Below are positions 6,597 to 7,846 of a DNA stretch of 7,846 bases, in pieces; within the stretch, counting starts at the first letter, position 1; every line of letters starts with the position of its first letter. The stretch is taken from the NCBI GenBank assembly GCA_946482565.1, contig CAMLSB010000082.1, positions 1 through 7,846 of the forward strand, read 5' to 3'. Made by a program: the position numbers and the translations under genes. The notes beneath the pieces are model-generated. The model saw nothing but the letters and a program-made list of their open reading frames with translations, searched no databases and was not told where the DNA came from. Origin of the DNA: an uncultured Lysobacteraceae bacterium. GTDB taxonomy: Bacteria > Pseudomonadota > Gammaproteobacteria > Xanthomonadales > Xanthomonadaceae.

Positions 6597-6602
6597 ATTA
6601 TG
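6597..6602 (-). promoter_or_regulatory. -10 element for the DedA-PAP2 gene
   Basis: CATAAT on the minus strand (6602-6597) matches TATAAT at five of six positions, with TTGCTC (6624-6619) at a 16-base spacing as a partial -35. Only seven bases separate it from the ATG at 6589, so the transcript would begin at or next to the start codon. Confidence 0.5.
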
Positions 6603-6604
6603 CT
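6599..6604 (+). promoter_or_regulatory. -10 element for the SDR gene
   Basis: TATGCT matches TATAAT at four of six positions and is followed by TGGCGC. The transcript would start near 6611, placing the strong GAGGAG ribosome-binding site just inside the mRNA. It overlaps the opposing -10 by four bases. No good -35 is visible. Confidence 0.4.
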
Positions 6605-6615
6605 TGGCGCAATCC

Positions 6616-6621
6616 GAGGAG
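6616..6621 (+). promoter_or_regulatory. Shine-Dalgarno site that sets the SDR start
   Basis: GAGGAG six bases before the ATG at 6628. It rules out the in-frame TTG at 6604 as the start, because that codon lies upstream of this site. Confidence 0.8.
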
Positions 6622-6627
6622 CAAACC

Positions 6628-7446
6628 ATGGCCACCCTGTCCGGCAAGACCCTGTTCATCACCGGCGCATCCCGCGGCATCGGCCGGGCGATCACGCTGC
6701 GTGCCGCGCGCGATGGCGCCAACATCGCCATCGCCGCCAAGTCGGACGTGCCGAACCCGAAACTGCCGGGCACCATCCACACCGTCGCCGCCGAGGTGGA
6801 GGCCGCCGGCGGGCGCGCGCTGGCCCTGCGCTGCGACATCCGCGACGAGGATTCGGTCGGCGCAGCGGTGGCGGCCACGGTCGACGCCTTCGGCGGCATC
6901 GACGCGCTGGTCAACAACGCCAGCGCGATCTGGCTGCGCGGCACGCTGGACACCCCGATGAAGCGCTTCGACCTGATGCAGCAGGTCAATGCGCGCGGCA
7001 GCTTCCTGTGCGCGCAGGCCTGCCTGCCGCACCTGCTGAAGGCGCCGAACCCGCACATCCTGACGCTCGCGCCGCCGCCGTCGCTCGACCCGAAGTGGTG
7101 GGGCCCGCACACCGGCTACACGCTCGCGAAGATGGGCATGAGCTTCGTCACGCTCGGTCTCGCCGCGGAATTCGGCCGCCAGGGCATCGCGATCAATGCG
7201 CTGTGGCCGCGCACCGTGATCGCCACCGACGCGATCAACCTGATCCCGGGCGTCGATACCGCCAACTGCCGGAAGCCGGAGATCGTCGCCGACGCGGCGC
7301 ACGCCATCCTCGTGCGGCCGGCGCGGGGCTTCTCCGGCAACTTCCTGGTCGACGAGGAGGTGCTGCGCGAAGCCGGCGTGCACGACTTCGATGCCTATGC
7401 GATGCAGCCGGGGGCGCCACTGCTGCCCGACCTGTTCCTGGACTGA
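6628..7446 (+). CDS. HSDL2-type short-chain dehydrogenase/reductase
   Basis: NAD(P)-dependent oxidoreductase of the classical SDR fold, 272 residues, closest by motif memory to the SDR part of hydroxysteroid dehydrogenase-like protein 2 (HSDL2) without the SCP2 tail of the animal protein. Seen: cofactor loop TGASRGIG (12-19), AAKSDVPNPKLPGTIHT (36-52, an HSDL2 hallmark), cofactor Asp70 in CDIRDE, NNAS (96-99), VNARG with Asn121, Tyr164/Lys168 in YTLAK, INALWPRTVIAT (189-200), GNFLVDEEVL (237-246), and the C-terminus PGAPLLPDLFLD as in HSDL2 (PGHPLLPDFFLD). Oddity: where HSDL2 has Ser in LSPPL the protein has Ala148 (LAPPP), with Ser152 four residues later; this is the region of the SDR catalytic Ser. 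The substrate is unknown; fatty or sterol-like carbonyls are possible but unproven. It is divergent from the DedA-PAP2 gene by 38 bp. Confidence 0.93.
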   Translation: MATLSGKTLFITGASRGIGRAITLRAARDGANIAIAAKSDVPNPKLPGTIHTVAAEVEAAGGRALALRCDIRDEDSVGAAVAATVDAFGGIDALVNNASAIWLRGTLDTPMKRFDLMQQVNARGSFLCAQACLPHLLKAPNPHILTLAPPPSLDPKWWGPHTGYTLAKMGMSFVTLGLAAEFGRQGIAINALWPRTVIATDAINLIPGVDTANCRKPEIVADAAHAILVRPARGFSGNFLVDEEVLREAGVHDFDAYAMQPGAPLLPDLFLD

Positions 7447-7450
7447 CCGA

Positions 7451-7471
7451 GCGGGGCTTCACGGGCCCCGC
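7451..7471 (+). terminator. 7-bp stem-loop after the SDR gene
   Basis: GCGGGGC (7451-7457) and GCCCCGC (7465-7471) pair perfectly around a seven-base loop, five bases past the SDR stop. No T-run follows; instead the -10-like CATACT of the next gene begins three bases later. It is a possible U-less terminator insulating the VOC gene. Confidence 0.4.
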
Positions 7472-7473
7472 GG

Positions 7474-7479
7474 CATACT
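7474..7479 (+). promoter_or_regulatory. Candidate -10 element for the VOC gene, leaderless arrangement
   Basis: CATACT (four of six matches to TATAAT) ends six bases before the ATG at 7486, so transcription would start at about the A of the ATG. No Shine-Dalgarno sequence lies between. No clear -35 is visible: the position falls in the GC stem. Confidence 0.35.
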
Positions 7480-7485
7480 GCCGCC

Positions 7486-7846
7486 ATGCGCTACCTGCAC
7501 ACCATGGTCCGCGTCCGCGATCTCGACGCTTCGCTGCGCTTCTATTGCGATGGCCTGGGCCTGCGGGAATCCCGCCGGAAGGAGAACGCTGCGGGCCGCT
7601 ACACCCTCGTGTTCCTGGCGGCGTCGGAAAGCCCCGACGCCGAACTCGAACTGACGTGGAACTGGCCGGCCGCAGGCGGCAGCGCCGAGGATTACGGCAG
7701 CGCGCGCAACTTCGGCCACCTCGCGTTCCGCGTCGACGACATCCATGCGCTGTGCGCGCACCTGCAAGCGATGGGCATCACGATCAACCGACCGCCGCGC
7801 GACGGCCACATGGCGTTCGTGCGTTCGCCGGACCTGGTCTCGATCG
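7486..7846 (+). CDS. Glyoxalase I-like VOC-family enzyme, 3' end outside window
   Basis: Lactoylglutathione lyase-type VOC metalloenzyme; such enzymes isomerise the methylglyoxal-glutathione hemithioacetal to S-lactoylglutathione in the cytosol. The 120 visible codons run from MRYLHTMVRVRDLDASLRFY (VOC start, His5) through LGLRESRRKENAAGRYTLVF, ELELTWNW (53-60, Glu55) and NFGHLAFRVDDI (75-86, His78) to SPDLVSI (114-120). His5, Glu55 and His78 correspond to the metal ligands His5, Glu56 and His74 of E. coli GloA; the fourth ligand, Glu122 there, would be the next codon, which begins with G at the right edge. E. coli GloA is 135 residues, so about 15-25 are missing. The start has no ribosome-binding site but a -10-like box immediately upstream. 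I am sure of the family; paralogues acting on other substrates exist, so gloA is not assigned. Confidence 0.88.
   Translation, partial: MRYLHTMVRVRDLDASLRFYCDGLGLRESRRKENAAGRYTLVFLAASESPDAELELTWNWPAAGGSAEDYGSARNFGHLAFRVDDIHALCAHLQAMGITINRPPRDGHMAFVRSPDLVSI

Larger units (their letters stand above)
6594..6616. promoter_or_regulatory. Inverted-repeat candidate operator in the DedA-PAP2/SDR divergent promoter
   Basis: CGGATT (6594-6599) and AATCCG (6611-6616) are exact reverse complements 11 bases apart; compared over full half-sites, 8 of 11 positions are symmetric. The repeat covers the -10 elements proposed for both divergent genes, so a bound regulator would block both. A dyad of this length could be chance; the position is what makes it notable. 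Confidence 0.4.

Noticed and set aside
6604..6627. TTG start giving the SDR eight extra residues
   Set aside because: The GAGGAG ribosome-binding site lies downstream of that codon and is ideally placed for the ATG at 6628.
2879..6961. A 1360-codon open frame on the plus strand running through mpl, the LON-domain gene, the whole DedA-PAP2 gene and into the SDR gene
   Set aside because: Its translation is Arg/Ala/His-rich low-complexity sequence without recognisable motifs, and four well-supported genes occupy the same DNA in other frames. Very high GC makes stop codons rare, so long shadow frames are expected.
1..7846. CRISPR array, insertion sequence, tRNA, riboswitch or phage genes
   Set aside because: I saw no regularly spaced repeats, no transposase motifs or long terminal inverted repeats, no cloverleaf and no phage-like proteins on either strand.

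Overview
The window is GC-rich DNA (by eye around 70%) from a proteobacterium, most likely Xanthomonadaceae/Lysobacteraceae (Lysobacter, Luteimonas or Pseudoxanthomonas-like). Reasons: a pyrophosphate-type phosphofructokinase divergent from a short, zinc-less-LID adenylate kinase, then mpl, and codon use dominated by G/C third positions. This placement is inference from gene content. No mobile element, tRNA, rRNA or CRISPR array is visible. It reads as chromosomal housekeeping DNA, densely coding, with no gene-free stretch over about 120 bases.

Layout, left to right: (1) minus-strand, 3'-truncated gene for a small exported protein of unknown function (1-539); (2) minus-strand PPi-dependent 6-phosphofructokinase (609-1865), separated from it by a strong 9-bp stem-loop; (3) a 116-bp divergent promoter region; (4) a plus-strand set, adk (1982-2560), mpl (2601-3989) and a LON-substrate-binding-domain protein (4002-4580), probably one transcript; (5) a convergent minus-strand gene (4577-6589) for a large membrane protein, DedA + PAP2 + LssY C-terminal domain, whose stop codon shares the palindrome CTAG with the stop of the LON-domain gene; (6) a 38-bp divergent promoter region with overlapping -10 elements inside an inverted repeat; (7) a plus-strand HSDL2-type short-chain dehydrogenase (6628-7446); (8) a glyoxalase I-like VOC enzyme (7486 to the right edge), truncated just before its expected fourth metal ligand.

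Functionally, PPi-PFK and Adk sit back to back and both touch the cell's phosphoryl-energy balance (PPi, ATP/ADP/AMP). Mpl recycles the cell-wall tripeptide. The DedA/PAP2 protein suggests envelope lipid handling, but its PAP2 domain has lost canonical catalytic residues. The SDR and the glyoxalase-like enzyme are small-molecule enzymes with no visible link to the rest. The points most worth a second look are the degenerate PAP2 active site, the 38-bp divergent promoter/operator, the Ser-to-Ala site in the SDR, and the likely leaderless starts. I found no convincing evidence of an entirely new multi-gene system.
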